Assembly: GCA_965197555.1 (NCBI GenBank)
Contig: OZ240213.1
Span: forward strand, 1,054,001-1,118,000
DNA length: 64,000 nucleotides
DNA from: G965197555 sp965197555
Lineage (GTDB): Bacteria > Chloroflexota > Dehalococcoidia > Lucifugimonadales > UBA3495
Reading direction: 5' to 3'
The translations under genes and the position numbers were made by a program. Under the pieces are notes generated by a model. It ran no database searches and was not told the origin of the DNA. It saw nothing but the letters and a program-made list of their open reading frames with translations. Positions 26,805 through 35,261 of this stretch are shown here, piece by piece; position 1 is the stretch's first letter; each line of letters starts with the position of its first letter.

Positions 26805-27602
26805 ATGGGCAGTAATTACACGCTGGGTGACTGCCACACCCATCTGGACCAATACGCCCCCGACGAGATACCGGATATCCTTGCCCGGTCAACCGAGGTC
26901 GGAGTAGGGTTTGTGGTCTGCGCCGGGACTACCGTGGAATCCACCCGGGCCTGCATCCAGATGTCCCAGGATTACTCGGCCCTATACGCCGGAGTTGGAA
27001 TCCACCCGATGGAGGCCCATCAGCGAATCGACGGTGCCACGTACCTGGACTTACAAACGTTGGCGGAAGGAAACCAAAAGGTTGTGTGCATCTCAGAGAT
27101 TGGGCTCGATTTTCTGCCTAACTCGCCCGACCGGCAGGTCCAATACCAAGTGTTTCGAGAGCAGATTCGCTTGGCCCGCCAACTGCGGCTGCCCATTATA
27201 TTTCATTCAAGGGAGTCTCATCCCGAGGTGTTTCAGACCCTGCGGGAAGAGCAGGCGGGCGACGTCGGCGGGGCCATGCATTACTTTCAAGCAGACGAAT
27301 TCACAGCAAGAGAAGCTATCGATTGTGGGTTCTTCATCTCCTTCGCAAGACCATTGACGCGACTCACTGAAGTCCAGGAAGTAGCGAAGTCCATTCCCCT
27401 GGAACATATCGTGCTGGAGACCGACGCCGCGCCGCAGCCGTTCAAGAAATACAGGACCAATTGGACGGAGCCCCGCCACGTGCAGTCCGTCGCTCAATGC
27501 CTGGCTGATCTGAAGGGCATCACCCTTGAGGAAGTTGCTGAAGTCACCACCAGCAACCTGGCGGGTCTGTTGGGACTAACGGGCCTGCTTCCCAACGGTT
27601 AA
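26805..27602 (+). CDS. TatD-family metal-dependent hydrolase/DNase
   Basis: A 265-residue TIM-barrel hydrolase of the amidohydrolase superfamily. Metal ligands are visible in order: D-C-H-T-H-L-D (9-15), the GIHP loop, the Glu of SEIGLD, FHSR, a later His (MHYF), and the ETD motif. The family cleaves DNA 3'-to-5' or acts on D-aminoacyl substrates. AGGAG lies about nine bases upstream of the ATG. The name tatD is avoided because the bacterial family has several paralogues. Confidence 0.9.
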   Translation: MGSNYTLGDCHTHLDQYAPDEIPDILARSTEVGVGFVVCAGTTVESTRACIQMSQDYSALYAGVGIHPMEAHQRIDGATYLDLQTLAEGNQKVVCISEIGLDFLPNSPDRQVQYQVFREQIRLARQLRLPIIFHSRESHPEVFQTLREEQAGDVGGAMHYFQADEFTAREAIDCGFFISFARPLTRLTEVQEVAKSIPLEHIVLETDAAPQPFKKYRTNWTEPRHVQSVAQCLADLKGITLEEVAEVTTSNLAGLLGLTGLLPNG

Positions 27603-27673
27603 CCGGCTCCAGGGCCTCTTATGTCTCGTATGCTGCGGGGAGGTCGTTGGTGGTGATGCCTCCGGCACGATCC

Positions 27674-27742
27674 TTGGACAAGCTCGGGACAGGCTTGTCG
27701 AACCAGGGACCAACGGTTCTTCGACGGGCTCAGAACGAACGG
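27674..27742. repeat. Dispersed repeat fragments (TTCGACAAGCTCA family)
   Basis: Segment 27720-27742 matches the 21033 repeat arm with three changes over 23 bases. Just upstream, gacaagc (27677-27683) and gcttgtc (27693-27699) form a related short palindrome. Both lie in the 261-base gap between tatD and the DUF1802 gene. Translated on the minus strand the repeat gives a CPELVQG peptide, the familiar readout of this element class. Confidence 0.6.
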
Positions 27743-27863
27743 GGAGATTCGCGTTGAGCGGACAATTAAGAAACGCTGAGCCAGCTCCAGGATCGATTGT
27801 GATGCTTCCGGGCCGATGTTACCATTGGCTCGTACAAAGATGACTGGTTGGTAGATAGAAACC

Positions 27864-28457
27864 ATGCTTCCGGATAGTTGTCATATAGCCCTAAAGGAAT
27901 GGGCCGTCACGGTGCGGTCTCTGGCCAGCGGCCAGCAGATCCTGCTGCTCCGCAAGGGTGGAATCCACGAGGCGGGCAAAGACTTTCGAGTGATCCATCC
28001 TAACTTCTTGCTATATCCTACCTACGAGCACCAGCGAGAGGACCTGATAAAGAAAGACCACCAGCCGGTTCTACAACGTGTCTTGAAGGAGACCCGGGCC
28101 GAGGGCCGGATTGTTTTTTCCCATTGGGCTGAGGTGGTCGAAACCATTGAAGTTTCCGAGCAAGAAAAGGTGGATGACCTGTCACCTCATTATATCTGGA
28201 CCAATGCCTACGCCCAGTCCCGCCTACGCTGGAAGCCGATGTTGCCCCTCTCCGTGATGCTCTTGAGGGTTTACCGGCTGGCGCAGCCCGCGGACCTTCC
28301 GGTACTTCAGGAATATCAGGGCTGCACTTCCTGGGTAGAGGTGTTGAACGAGGTTCCCCTTGGCCGGCTGACCCCCGTGCTCTCCGACGAAGAGTTTCAG
28401 CGGAGGGTTACGGAGATCAAAGCCAGCCTGGCAAGCCCTGCAGCCGCCGACTTCTAA
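27864..28457 (+). CDS. DUF1802 family protein
   Basis: A 197-residue soluble protein of a conserved family of unknown function. The family pattern is visible: ALKEWAVTVRSL, LLRKGGIHEAGKDF, the F-x-LYPTYEHQ block, and a C-terminal RVYRLAQP / Y-x-GCTSWVEV region. No catalytic residues are established. It is followed by three 14-bp tandem repeats and an aldo/keto reductase on the same strand. Confidence 0.82.
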   Translation: MLPDSCHIALKEWAVTVRSLASGQQILLLRKGGIHEAGKDFRVIHPNFLLYPTYEHQREDLIKKDHQPVLQRVLKETRAEGRIVFSHWAEVVETIEVSEQEKVDDLSPHYIWTNAYAQSRLRWKPMLPLSVMLLRVYRLAQPADLPVLQEYQGCTSWVEVLNEVPLGRLTPVLSDEEFQRRVTEIKASLASPAAADF

Positions 28458-28523
28458 TCGCAAGCCACCGGCGCCATCGACTCGGGAATACATATACCCT
28501 GGGAACCCGTTCGCCATTGCTCT

Positions 28524-28565
28524 GCAAAACTGATATAGCAAAACTGGTATGGCAAAACCGGTATA
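28524..28565. repeat. Three tandem 14-bp repeats upstream of the aldo/keto reductase
   Basis: Contiguous units 28524-28537 (gcaaaactgatata), 28538-28551 (gcaaaactggtatg) and 28552-28565 (gcaaaaccggtata) differ at one to three positions. The last unit ends 16 bases before the GTG start, next to the AAGGAA ribosome site. They could be regulator-binding sites or a slippage product. Confidence 0.75.
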
Positions 28566-28581
28566 GAAGGAAACTAAGAGA

Positions 28582-29589
28582 GTGAAATATCGGCAGCTAC
28601 CTCGCACCGACCTCACATTGTCGGAAGTGGGCTTTGGAGCCTGGACTGTGGCCACCGACTGGTGGGGGAAACTGGAAGACCACGAGAGGGCCGGCCTATT
28701 GGAAAACGCGGTGGAATTGGGGGTTAACTTTTTTGATACCGCGGACACCTATGGCGAAGGCTACGGTGAGGAGATTCTGGCCAAGGTGCTGGGCCACCGC
28801 CGTCAACAACTGGTCATTGCCACCAAGTTTGGTTACGACTTCTACGACAAGTCGACGCCGCGTGTAGGCCATCAGGAGCGTCCACAGAGGTTCGACCGTG
28901 ACTTCGTGGTTTTTGCTTGCGAGCAAAGCCTCCGCCGCCTCCAAACGGATTACATTGACCTCTACCAGATCCACAATCCCCGGATTGCAGCCCTGGAGCA
29001 GGATGAACTGTTCGAGGCGCTGGAGCAACTCCAATTCGAGGGTAAGGTCCGCTATTATGGCGCTGCGCTGGGGCCGGACATTGGATGGCTCGAAGAGGGC
29101 GTGGCCTCCATGGAAGAGCGGCACGTCGATAGCCTACAGATAATTTACAGTATCCTGGAACAGGAGCCGGCCCGGGGCTTTTTCCCGATAGCGCAAGAAC
29201 ACGAGGTGGGGCTAATCTCTCGAGTTCCTCATGCCTCCGAGGTGTTAACCGGACGGTTTACCGAGGTACCGGAGTTCCAAGAAGGCGATCACAGGGCCCA
29301 CCGGCGGTCGGAATGGATGCGGGAGGCACTCCAAAAGGTGGAGCGGGTCCGGTTCCTAGCGGATGATGCCGGAGAGCGAACTTTGGCCCAAGCTGCCATC
29401 AAGTTCTGCCTGGCGCAGCCAACCATAGTTTCCGTTCTCCCCAACTTCACTAATCTGGACGAGCTAAGTGAGTATACGTCGGCGACGGAAGTTGAGGACC
29501 TGACCGTTGAGGACCAATCCCAACTCGAAGACCTGTGGCTCAACGCTTTTGACCTGGCTGAGCCGGAGCGGGAGTTCCGGGAAGTTTAG
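28582..29589 (+). CDS. Aldo/keto reductase
   Basis: A 335-residue NAD(P)H-dependent carbonyl reductase with a TIM-barrel fold. The catalytic tetrad is D52, Y57, K82 and H131 (FFDTADTYGEG, ATKFGYD, LYQIHNP). The YhdN/AKR11-type C-terminal region follows (LPNFTNLDELSEY near the cofactor loop). Start is GTG after GAAGGAAAC. Substrate unknown. It stands between a DUF1802 gene and the end of the hopanoid cluster on the opposite strand. Confidence 0.92.
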   Translation: MKYRQLPRTDLTLSEVGFGAWTVATDWWGKLEDHERAGLLENAVELGVNFFDTADTYGEGYGEEILAKVLGHRRQQLVIATKFGYDFYDKSTPRVGHQERPQRFDRDFVVFACEQSLRRLQTDYIDLYQIHNPRIAALEQDELFEALEQLQFEGKVRYYGAALGPDIGWLEEGVASMEERHVDSLQIIYSILEQEPARGFFPIAQEHEVGLISRVPHASEVLTGRFTEVPEFQEGDHRAHRRSEWMREALQKVERVRFLADDAGERTLAQAAIKFCLAQPTIVSVLPNFTNLDELSEYTSATEVEDLTVEDQSQLEDLWLNAFDLAEPEREFREV

Positions 29590-29763
29590 ACCGGTCTAAC
29601 CCTTTTTGTATCTGGCAACACCGTGTCGATCCCTCGTTCCAACCCACGGGCCAATCCAACGGTCCAACCCAAGGGTAAAGTCATCCTACCTTCTGGGTTC
29701 ATTGAGGACATCCTTATCTCCCCGCGGCCGATGGCCAGGTCTATATGTGCCATTGGCTCTCGA

Positions 29764-30672
29764 TCAGGGGACGTTAAGGCCCAAGAGGTCGTTGAACAAC
29801 CCGAAAAAACTGCTCCGGTTTACGCTGGTCACCACACCCACGGGTCCATAATCTCCCACCATGTTCACTGCTCCGCGCCGGTCCTTATCATCCGTCTCCA
29901 CGGTCAACGCAACCCGCCGCGTAGCGACGATCCCTGGGTCGAGGGCAACAGCTAGAGCCAAAGGGTCGTAGAATTCCAGCCGGTCCCGGGCCGGATGGGC
30001 GCGGAACCAGTTGCGGACTATCTCCAACGCCAACTTTCCCAAGGGCGCCCGCGGTCTGCAGTCTGGCACGTCCTCTCTGCACCAGGACACCTGACGGCAA
30101 GCGCCCAGGTCCACCAGCGTCAACGGCACACCGCTGGCCAGCAACTGGCTGGCGGCCCATGGGTCGCTATAGAAGTTGAACTCCGCTTGAGTTGTGACGT
30201 TACCGGGGGTGTCCACCGCACCACCCATTACCACGATGGAAGCACACTGGTTGAGAACCCCTGGACGTTGTTGCAGCAGCCTGGCCAGGTTGGTAAGGGG
30301 ACCAAGTGTTACTAGGGTGACCTCACCCGGCCTCTGTTGGACTAAATGCGACACGAAATCCACGGCCCGTGCATCAACCGCTTGGGTCGTGGGTTGGGGA
30401 AGGCGGCGGGGGAGACCGCTGCGGCCATGAAATGCGAATGCATATCGGAAACGGCCATGGAGCGGCCGCGCCGACCCCCGGGCGACCGGAACGTCTTGGC
30501 GCCCTGCCTGTTCGACAAGGGCCAAGGCATTACGGGTAGCGCGGGCCAAGGGTACGTTACCGCCCACGGTGGTGATTCCGGCGACCCTAAACCCGGGTGC
30601 AGCCAACGCCATGAGGATCGCTATTGCATCGTCTACACCGGGATCGGTGTCTAGGATCAGCGCCGGGACCAT
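29764..30672 (-). CDS. Inosine-uridine-type nucleoside hydrolase
   Basis: A 302-residue N-ribosyl hydrolase. The calcium-binding motif DTDPGVDDA (8-16) opens the protein. The VTLGPLTNLA segment, GGAVDTPGNV and AEFNFYSDPWAA complete the active site, and an acidic E-F-Y-D-P-L segment lies near residue 230. It is the last gene of the hopanoid-cluster strand, two bases after the SDR gene. In that context it might act on the ribosyl or adenosyl part of hopanoid side chains rather than on free nucleosides; this is inference, and ordinary purine or pyrimidine salvage is the default role. Confidence 0.9.
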   Translation of the reverse strand: MVPALILDTDPGVDDAIAILMALAAPGFRVAGITTVGGNVPLARATRNALALVEQAGRQDVPVARGSARPLHGRFRYAFAFHGRSGLPRRLPQPTTQAVDARAVDFVSHLVQQRPGEVTLVTLGPLTNLARLLQQRPGVLNQCASIVVMGGAVDTPGNVTTQAEFNFYSDPWAASQLLASGVPLTLVDLGACRQVSWCREDVPDCRPRAPLGKLALEIVRNWFRAHPARDRLEFYDPLALAVALDPGIVATRRVALTVETDDKDRRGAVNMVGDYGPVGVVTSVNRSSFFGLFNDLLGLNVP

Positions 30673-30674
30673 CC

Positions 30675-31646
30675 TCAGAAGGTCTCGTTATAGGCGAATC
30701 TGGAATTGGCGTAGGCTGTCAGAGCCTCTTCAGCCGTGTGCCGGAACCGGTACCCGGTCGCTTGTCTGAGCTTGCTGGTGCTCAACACGATTGGGTACCG
30801 CACCAAGTCTAGGCCTGCTGCCGAAGACTCGTTTTGAATTCGTAAGTTCCAGGTCAACTGCACCAATGGGTACGCCAGCATGGCAGGTAACTTCAGCATT
30901 CGGCTATTTACGATTTTGGCCATCTCCCGGTACAGCACCATGCCGTCGCCAGCCACGTTGTACACCCCCGGTAGCTCGTCCTTGATTATTATCGCTAGTA
31001 CCCGGGCCAAGTCGTCCTCGTATAGGAACTGAATGGGTGGGTTGGAGTCGCCGACTCCAACCAGCCAGGGACGAAAGAAAGCTTTGGTCACGAAGTTGTC
31101 GGCGGTGGGTCCCAGGACTATGCAGGGACGGAGGATTGTGACCTTGAGATCGTTATGCACCGCACCGAACTGCTGGATGCGCAGGTCGGATGCGTACTTG
31201 TCGTTGCCATAGGGAAAGTCCACCAGTGGTCGAAGTGGGGCCTCATCGGTCAAGGGTATCGGATTGTCCGGGTGAGCCCCATATACGGTATGTGAGCTAA
31301 GGTAAATAAAGTGATTTACCCTGGCGCGGATACAGGACTCGAGGACCGTATCCAAAACGTCCAGATTGGCCTGGCGAAAGGCGGCTACCTCTCTTCGGCT
31401 ACGACCGCGCTGGGGGTCGAAGGCCAGGTGGACCACAGTTGTAACCCGGTCTTGCAGCAGGATGTGGTCGCAGGGCTCGCTGACGTCGTCCCGGTATACA
31501 GATATGTTGTGGATGGGAAAGGGCAAAGGGCGAACATCGATGGCCACCAATCTGAGGACGTCCTCTTCACCCTCCAACTCTTGAAGTAGCCGTGAGCCAA
31601 TATATCCTGAAGCTCCGGTAATTGCTACAACTTTTGGGGCCATCAT
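30675..31646 (-). CDS. NAD-dependent epimerase/dehydratase (extended SDR)
   Basis: A 323-residue extended short-chain dehydrogenase. The NAD-binding GASGYIG (10-16), the SSHTVYG strand carrying the catalytic Ser, and the YGNDKY form of the Y-x-x-x-K motif are visible. It acts most likely on a sugar nucleotide or a glycosyl group. It is distinct from hpnA in the same cluster, so the locus carries two SDR enzymes. It is two bases upstream of the nucleoside hydrolase gene. Confidence 0.88.
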   Translation of the reverse strand: MMAPKVVAITGASGYIGSRLLQELEGEEDVLRLVAIDVRPLPFPIHNISVYRDDVSEPCDHILLQDRVTTVVHLAFDPQRGRSRREVAAFRQANLDVLDTVLESCIRARVNHFIYLSSHTVYGAHPDNPIPLTDEAPLRPLVDFPYGNDKYASDLRIQQFGAVHNDLKVTILRPCIVLGPTADNFVTKAFFRPWLVGVGDSNPPIQFLYEDDLARVLAIIIKDELPGVYNVAGDGMVLYREMAKIVNSRMLKLPAMLAYPLVQLTWNLRIQNESSAAGLDLVRYPIVLSTSKLRQATGYRFRHTAEEALTAYANSRFAYNETF

Positions 31647-31813
31647 ATTTCGGCCGGTTGGAATTGGTGCTCAGCGTAACATAACAAAGCTGCGTACTTG
31701 CGCAGCGGGCATTGGGCGACGCTCATTCCAAGCATCCGGGACAAGTGACATTGATGGGCGCGATCAAGAGCCAAGCAGGTATCGAGTGCTGTCTACGATC
31801 CGGCTAATGGCCC

Positions 31814-32692
31814 TTATTTACTACCGATTCGGCCCACCGGCAGCATACTAGAGAGCCAGGTCTGGGCCATCACTCTTAGCTTTTCTTGAGTGCTCAGAGA
31901 TACTCTCTGATGCAGGACATCGTAGTCCGCCGACTCGATCCGTTCCAAGACTTTGCGATATAGCTGTCCCAACACAGCAGGGCAAGCACGGGAGCGGACT
32001 GACAAATAAGGCAGCAGTTGAAACCCGCGGTCGAAGAAGCAATTGGCGCGCTGGGCCTGAAAACGCATCAATTCGACAAAAGATTCATTGATGATGCCCG
32101 CTCGAAGTTGCTCCTCCGAATAGCCGAATTTGGCCATTTCGTCCTGGGGGAGATATACGCGTCCTAACTCCAAGTCCTCCTTGACATCCCGGGCGATGTT
32201 GGTTAATTGCATAGCCAGGCCCAAGTCGATGGCGTGCTCTTTGGCTACTGGGTCTTTGTAGCCGAAGATATGAATGCAAATTAGGCCAACTACCGACGCC
32301 ACCTGGTAGCAATACCGGCGCAACTGTTCAAAATCCTGGTAGCGGGTATTGACCAGATCAGACTCTACTCCAGAAATGACCTCGTGGAAGTACTCTTGAG
32401 AGATTTCGTACCGGTTTGCCACGTCCGCTAGGGCTTGAAAAACCGGACCATCAGGAGACCCCTGGAATGCGCCGGCGAGCTGTTGTTTTAGCTGGGCCAA
32501 CGCCGCCAACTTGTCATCAACGTTGGTTAGTTGATCAACGGAATCGTCGCAATAGCGGCAAAAAGCGTATACCACACAGATCGCCCTGCGTCGCTCCAAG
32601 GGTAGGGTCAAGAACGCAAAGTAGAAGTTTCTCGCCTCTCGACGGGTGATGCTCTGGCACTCGTCGTAGGCTAGCTTGAGGTCTATCACCAC
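31814..32692 (-). CDS. Squalene/phytoene synthase family protein (HpnC/HpnD-like)
   Basis: A 292-residue all-helical head-to-head prenyl synthase. The two aspartate-rich motifs are DDSVD (49-53) and DVKED within NIARDVKEDLELGRVYLP. Beside squalene-hopene cyclase and hpn genes, the likely role is presqualene diphosphate or squalene synthesis. It is the only family member in the window, whereas HpnC-HpnD-HpnE routes use two such proteins plus a flavoprotein. Either it makes squalene alone or partners lie elsewhere. Phytoene synthase is the alternative. Confidence 0.88.
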   Translation of the reverse strand: MVIDLKLAYDECQSITRREARNFYFAFLTLPLERRRAICVVYAFCRYCDDSVDQLTNVDDKLAALAQLKQQLAGAFQGSPDGPVFQALADVANRYEISQEYFHEVISGVESDLVNTRYQDFEQLRRYCYQVASVVGLICIHIFGYKDPVAKEHAIDLGLAMQLTNIARDVKEDLELGRVYLPQDEMAKFGYSEEQLRAGIINESFVELMRFQAQRANCFFDRGFQLLPYLSVRSRACPAVLGQLYRKVLERIESADYDVLHQRVSLSTQEKLRVMAQTWLSSMLPVGRIGSK

Positions 32693-32777
32693 TTATCTCT
32701 TATTCGCCCGATTTAGAGGCGATAGGGTGATGGCGTTAGGGGGTTGGGAGTTACTCCATTGGTGGGCGGCGCCTGAG

Positions 32778-33221
32778 TTATTCGCCCACCACTTGCACCA
32801 TCACTTCCCTAAGCCGAGGGTGGTCCAGTTCTATAAAGAAAACGCTTTGGTACCTGCCAAACTGCATAATACCGTCAACGACGGGGACAGTTTCACTGGT
32901 GCCGAGCAGCAAATGCTGCAAGTGGGCGTGGCCGTTGGGAGCCTCATCCTCGGTCATGTTGACCGTGCGGATACTGAAGTCGTTGTGGCTATAAGTGCCC
33001 TTTCTGGGTGAGAACTGTTCCAACAGGTTGGCCATGTCCTGAAGCAACAGGGGCTCATTCTCATTGATCTTGACCGCGGCGGTGGTGTGTTTGGAGTAAA
33101 CGACGGCAAAACCATTGCTAACTTTAGACTGAGCTACGCATTGGCACACCCAATCGGTAATGTCAATAAACTCGGGTGCCTTTTGGGTATTGACCTGCAG
33201 GCAAAAGGTCTTGGCTTTCAT
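32778..33221 (-). CDS. yjbQ: YjbQ/UPF0047 family protein
   Basis: A 147-residue small soluble protein. Family motifs are VYSKHTTAAVKINE (about 42-55), the conserved His-rich loop NGHAHLQHLLLG, and the ending VPVVDGIMQFGRYQSVFFIELDHPR. The family has been linked to a minor thiamine-phosphate-synthase activity, and its real role is unclear. It lies 18 bases after squalene-hopene cyclase and before the squalene-synthase-like gene, inside the hopanoid operon, an unexpected place for it. Confidence 0.9.
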   Translation of the reverse strand: MKAKTFCLQVNTQKAPEFIDITDWVCQCVAQSKVSNGFAVVYSKHTTAAVKINENEPLLLQDMANLLEQFSPRKGTYSHNDFSIRTVNMTEDEAPNGHAHLQHLLLGTSETVPVVDGIMQFGRYQSVFFIELDHPRLREVMVQVVGE

Positions 33222-33239
33222 GAGTCCTTGTGTCCCCCT

Positions 33240-35261
33240 TCAGGCATCTGAGACCCCCAGCTTGGCGAATCGGCCCAAGGCCAGCAACGGCCAATAGTTG
33301 CGATACAGATGGTAATTGATCATGAAACCAGCGCCCATATCTAAGCCCTGGTGCCCTGGCTGTCCCGGATTAGGTAGTGCTGAGAGAGGCTCCCCGATCC
33401 CGTAGCCCGGAAACCCCGTTCCGGTGTAGTAGGGTTCATCCCAACACCCTTCTTCGGTCTGAGTTGTAACCAGGAAACCGACTCCCTGTCTTGCTGCTTC
33501 ACTGTCCTCCAGACCCGCCGCCAGAAGGCCCAGAAGGGCCCAAGCGGTCTGGGAAGCAGTGCTGGGCCCTATCCCCCTCAGCCTGGGGTCGACGTAGGAG
33601 CCGCAGCTTTCGCCCCATCCACCGTCATCATTCTGGTGGAATAGTAACCAATCCACGGCGCGACGGACGTAGAGTTGCCCCATGTCCTCCCCGGCAGCTT
33701 TCAGGGCCGGTAACACCGCTCCGATCCCGTACACGTAGTTGACCCCCCACCGGCCGAACCACGAACCATCTTCTTCTTGTTCCCGTCTTAAATAATCATA
33801 ACCTTGACGTAGCGCCGGAAAGTCCGCTGGGAATCCCAGTTTTCCCAACATTTCCACTATGTGAGCTGTAACATCCGCGCTGGGCGGATCCAAGAGTTCA
33901 CCGAAGTCAGAAAAAGGCAGCTTGGCAAGATATTGCCGGTCGTTGTCTTTATCGAAGGCGGCCCAACCGCCGTTCTTGGACTGCATCGCCACAAGCCAAT
34001 CTACGCCAGAGGCAATGGCCCGTTCCCGCCGGGGCTCCTGAGCTGGGTCCAGTGGCACCGCGGCTAAGGCCATGAGCACTTCAGATGAGTCGTCGATGTC
34101 AGGGTAAACATCGTTATGGAACTCGAAGCACCAACCACCGGGTTGGGTGCCTTTGGCCCTTACGGTCCAGTCCCCGGGTGCCAAGACCTGCTGGTCCAGC
34201 AGCCAGGTAGCCGAGCGTTGGACCATGGGATCACCGGGGCTCACACCGGACTCCAACAGCGCAATCTGGGCAAGCGCGGTGTCCCAGACCGGCGACATAC
34301 ATGCTTGCACCGTCCACGTATCTTCGTCTTCTATCGCGTAACCCTCGAATCCAGCAACGCCCTTGTCAATGAAGCCGGAGTAATCAGCGGACCCCATGTA
34401 ATTCAACGCGATCAGGGAGTAGACCCAGGGGGGCTGGATCCCCCCCCAACAGCCGTCTACTTCTTGATGCTGTAGGATCCACTTGAGGATCTTGCGCTCC
34501 GCCAGACCGCGAAGCGGATGGACCGGAAGCCGCTGATAAAGGCCGATCACTTTGTCTATACCGGATAGCAACCGGGCCCACCCCCACTCGTTGTTTGGAA
34601 CGGGGACGGAGTAATCAGTTTGGCTCCGGGGTTCGGGGTATAGCTCGTCAATCCGCGCCGAATCGGGCACCAGCTTGGTGGGCCGATGGGTTAGAATTAT
34701 TAGCATCGGCACCACGGTGGCCCGGGCCCAACTGGAAAACTCGTATATGTTAAAAGGGAACCAACTGGGTAGGAATATCATCTCCGGCGGCATGTTGGGG
34801 GTGCCGCTCCAGTCCCACTGGCCCAGCATCGCCAGCCAGATCTTGGTAAACACCCTCGTCTTGGGCACGCCGCCGCAGTCAAGAATGAACTTGCGAGCGT
34901 TGCGAAGAGGTGGCGACTCGGCCGAATATCCTGCCAGCTTTAACGCTAGGTAGCACTCCACGGTGGTGCTCAAGTTGCCTGGGGCCGCATAATATTGGCC
35001 CCATGATCCGTCTTCTTGTTGCTTGCCAAGGATGTAGTTGGTCAGCTTGCGCCAACGCTCCTGGTCGACCCGTTCCAGGAGGTAGGTCAGCATCAGGTAT
35101 TCAGCTTCCATCGATGTGTTGGACTCGAGTCGGCCCCACCAATAGCCCTCCGGGTATTGGTGCCGGCGAAAGTAGTCTTGGCATAGGCCGATAGCCCGGT
35201 CGACGGTAGCACCGGTTGCCTTGGCTCTTTCGTTCAGTTGCCTGTCTATCGTTCCGGTCAT
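33240..35261 (-). CDS. shc: Squalene-hopene cyclase
   Basis: Class II triterpene cyclase turning squalene into hopene at the membrane. Starting from the ATG at 35261, which overlaps the hpnA stop as ATGA, the protein has 673 residues, close to the family norm; the open frame itself begins 12 codons earlier. The catalytic acid motif is D-I-D-D at 388-391 (usual form DVDDTA). QW repeats occur throughout: QQEDGSWGQ (81-89), QEVDGCWGG, QSKNGGWAAF, QEEDGSWFG, QNDDGGWGE and QTEEGCWDE. The DIDDSS form, with Ser-Ser after the acid triad, is a small variation. Confidence 0.96.
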   Translation of the reverse strand: MTGTIDRQLNERAKATGATVDRAIGLCQDYFRRHQYPEGYWWGRLESNTSMEAEYLMLTYLLERVDQERWRKLTNYILGKQQEDGSWGQYYAAPGNLSTTVECYLALKLAGYSAESPPLRNARKFILDCGGVPKTRVFTKIWLAMLGQWDWSGTPNMPPEMIFLPSWFPFNIYEFSSWARATVVPMLIILTHRPTKLVPDSARIDELYPEPRSQTDYSVPVPNNEWGWARLLSGIDKVIGLYQRLPVHPLRGLAERKILKWILQHQEVDGCWGGIQPPWVYSLIALNYMGSADYSGFIDKGVAGFEGYAIEDEDTWTVQACMSPVWDTALAQIALLESGVSPGDPMVQRSATWLLDQQVLAPGDWTVRAKGTQPGGWCFEFHNDVYPDIDDSSEVLMALAAVPLDPAQEPRRERAIASGVDWLVAMQSKNGGWAAFDKDNDRQYLAKLPFSDFGELLDPPSADVTAHIVEMLGKLGFPADFPALRQGYDYLRREQEEDGSWFGRWGVNYVYGIGAVLPALKAAGEDMGQLYVRRAVDWLLFHQNDDGGWGESCGSYVDPRLRGIGPSTASQTAWALLGLLAAGLEDSEAARQGVGFLVTTQTEEGCWDEPYYTGTGFPGYGIGEPLSALPNPGQPGHQGLDMGAGFMINYHLYRNYWPLLALGRFAKLGVSDA

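Noticed and set aside
27599..27865. 88-residue minus-strand frame
   Set aside because: Its central part is the translated dispersed repeat (CPELVQG). The rest is unlike any protein I know.
28524..28565. The three 14-bp repeats as a CRISPR array
   Set aside because: Units are contiguous with no spacers and are far too short for CRISPR repeats.
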